Shown: piece by piece, positions 4,649-5,406 of the stretch
How positions within the stretch are numbered: the stretch's first letter is position 1
Layout: the number at the start of each line of letters is the position of its first letter
Assembly (NCBI GenBank): GCA_023139715.1
Contig: JAGLNB010000028.1
Span: 1 to 5,406, forward strand
Direction of reading: 5' to 3'
Length of the DNA stretch: 5,406 nucleotides
DNA from: Planctomycetota bacterium
GTDB lineage: Bacteria; Planctomycetota; Phycisphaerae; Sedimentisphaerales; Anaerobacaceae
Made by a program: the position numbers and the translations under genes
Notes under the pieces: model-generated
The model's database searches: none
Told to the model about the DNA's origin: nothing
Seen by the model: the letters and a program-made list of their open reading frames with translations, nothing else

Positions 4649-5296
4649 TTATTTTGATTGTCTTGGTGAGATTTTGTTTTCAGTTCCGGCAATCAGCCGC
4701 TTTATGTTTTGCCTGTGTTTTGCTATTACCATAATTGGTATTGCAGTTGCGGCGATTAATAGCGGCCATAGTTCGGCAAAATTCCAGCTTTTTATCGTAA
4801 CTATAGCTGCTATAAGTGTAGTCGGGAAAACGATGGCTGCTGCGATTGAGGCAAGCGAAATATATCGCCATATCAGGACGAAAATTATCCATATAATAAA
4901 AGCAGCAATTCCGCTTATCGTATAATACGGCCACAATCCGAGAGCTATACCAAAACTTGTAGCTACGCCTTTTCCGCCTTTGAATTTTATGTAAACAGAA
5001 AAAATATGGCCGAGTACGCAAGCAAATCCAACAGCGAGTATAAGTAATAGTTCTATGCTGCTCGGCTGCGAGGACATAGTTTTTACTGCTGCAAACATCG
5101 GGATAAAACCTTTTAGCGTATCGAGAAAGAAACATACATAAGCCCATTTTTTTCCAATCGCTCGTGAAAGATTTGTTGCGCCGATATTACCTGAGCCGAT
5201 TTCTCTCAGATTTTTTCCGTATGCTTTTGCAATAATCAATCCGAACGGCACCGAGCCGAGCAGATATGCGCCAATAATTAAAAAAGTGAACTTCAT
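4649..5296 (-). CDS. plsY: PlsY, acyl-phosphate:glycerol-3-phosphate acyltransferase
   Basis: PlsY transfers an acyl group from acyl-phosphate to glycerol-3-phosphate, making lysophosphatidic acid at the start of phospholipid synthesis. The 215 residues are of normal length and very hydrophobic, with about five membrane spans including 3-25, 50-72, 82-103, 115-145 and 150-192 roughly. The three cytosolic motifs of the family are present: GSGNIGATN (34-42), GHIFSVYIKFKGGKGVAT (96-113) and HRQNIKRLIAGTE (194-206). DTLKG (59-63) also fits the conserved D-x-x-KG. The ATG at 5296 has GGAG six bases upstream and overlaps the stop of the preceding gene as ATGA, which suggests translational coupling. 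nnrE follows after 23 bases. PlsX, which makes the acyl-phosphate substrate, is not in the window. Confidence 0.96.
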   Translation of the reverse strand: MKFTFLIIGAYLLGSVPFGLIIAKAYGKNLREIGSGNIGATNLSRAIGKKWAYVCFFLDTLKGFIPMFAAVKTMSSQPSSIELLLILAVGFACVLGHIFSVYIKFKGGKGVATSFGIALGLWPYYTISGIAAFIIWIIFVLIWRYISLASIAAAIVFPTTLIAAIVTIKSWNFAELWPLLIAATAIPIMVIAKHRQNIKRLIAGTENKISPRQSK

Positions 5297-5406
5297 TTAT
5301 TTCTCCGTTTTGTGAGTATTTGTTCGTAAAGACAATCTATTTGCCTTGCGGCTCTGCTGATGGATATTTTTTCTTTTAAGTTATCTTCGATTATTGCTTC
5401 GGATGC
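5293..5406 (-). CDS. C-terminal end of an unidentified protein, possibly a GT4 glycosyltransferase
   Basis: The minus strand enters from the right edge with 37 codons and ends in TGA at 5295-5293, overlapping the plsY start codon by four bases (ATGA). The visible residues include ASEAIIEDNLKEKISIS, ARQIDCLYEQIL and a basic tail KRRNK. A helix with 'ID.LYE.IL' near the very end, preceded by 'A.AII.D..LK..IS', resembles the C-terminus of GT4-family glycosyltransferases (pattern 'FS...MV..YE.LY..LL'). This is weak evidence for function, but the reading frame is well supported by the overlap and by the plsY ribosome site lying inside it. Confidence 0.6.
   Translation of the reverse strand, partial: ASEAIIEDNLKEKISISRAARQIDCLYEQILTKRRNK

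Noticed and set aside
4351..4925. Plus-strand ORFs of 127 and 97 codons opposite nnrE and plsY
   Set aside because: Hydrophobic appearance is a mirror of the membrane and AT-rich codons on the other strand; the minus-strand genes carry full family motifs.
4680..5147. Minus-strand 155-codon ORF inside plsY
   Set aside because: It is an alternate frame of plsY with no family features.

Overview
The window looks like a bacterial chromosome segment of moderate, slightly AT-rich composition from a motile, probably Gram-negative-type bacterium. The small MerR-type protein, the divergent FlgB with an 'EFTQAR' helix, the FlhG and FliA homologues and the housekeeping PlsY/NnrE pair together suggest a planctomycete, perhaps of the Phycisphaerae. 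This is an inference from general resemblance, not from a database comparison. No mobile element, CRISPR array, tRNA or rRNA was seen.

Layout, left to right. (1) Positions 1-734, minus strand: the N-terminal 244 residues of a GAF-GGDEF diguanylate cyclase, cut by the left edge. (2) Positions 735-1160: a 426-base divergent intergenic region. Its right end carries helically phased A-tracts, a TTGACA promoter and a 30-bp palindrome with a single mismatched pair. (3) Positions 1161-3906, plus strand: a flagellar/regulatory block with a 97-residue MerR-type HTH protein, a divergent FlgB-like rod protein, FlhG (MinD-like ATPase) and FliA (sigma-28). (4) Positions 3927-5406, minus strand: a tightly packed operon read right to left. 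It holds the C-terminus of an unidentified protein (possibly a GT4 glycosyltransferase), plsY and nnrE. It converges on fliA with only 20 bases between the stop codons.

How the parts may work together. FlhG sets flagellar number or placement and FliA transcribes late flagellar genes. A near-consensus sigma-28 promoter with exact 11-bp spacing overlaps the flhG stop codon, so fliA probably amplifies its own expression. The small MerR-type protein probably binds the palindrome in its own promoter. The same 10-mer lies just upstream of the diguanylate cyclase gene, so one regulator could link c-di-GMP signalling with the flagellar block. The minus-strand operon is housekeeping: PlsY makes lysophosphatidic acid for phospholipids and NnrE repairs damaged NAD(P)H.

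The most notable items are the palindromic promoter and its shared half-site, the FliA autoregulatory promoter, and the solitary FlgB-like protein without the usual TPGY motif or an adjacent flgC.
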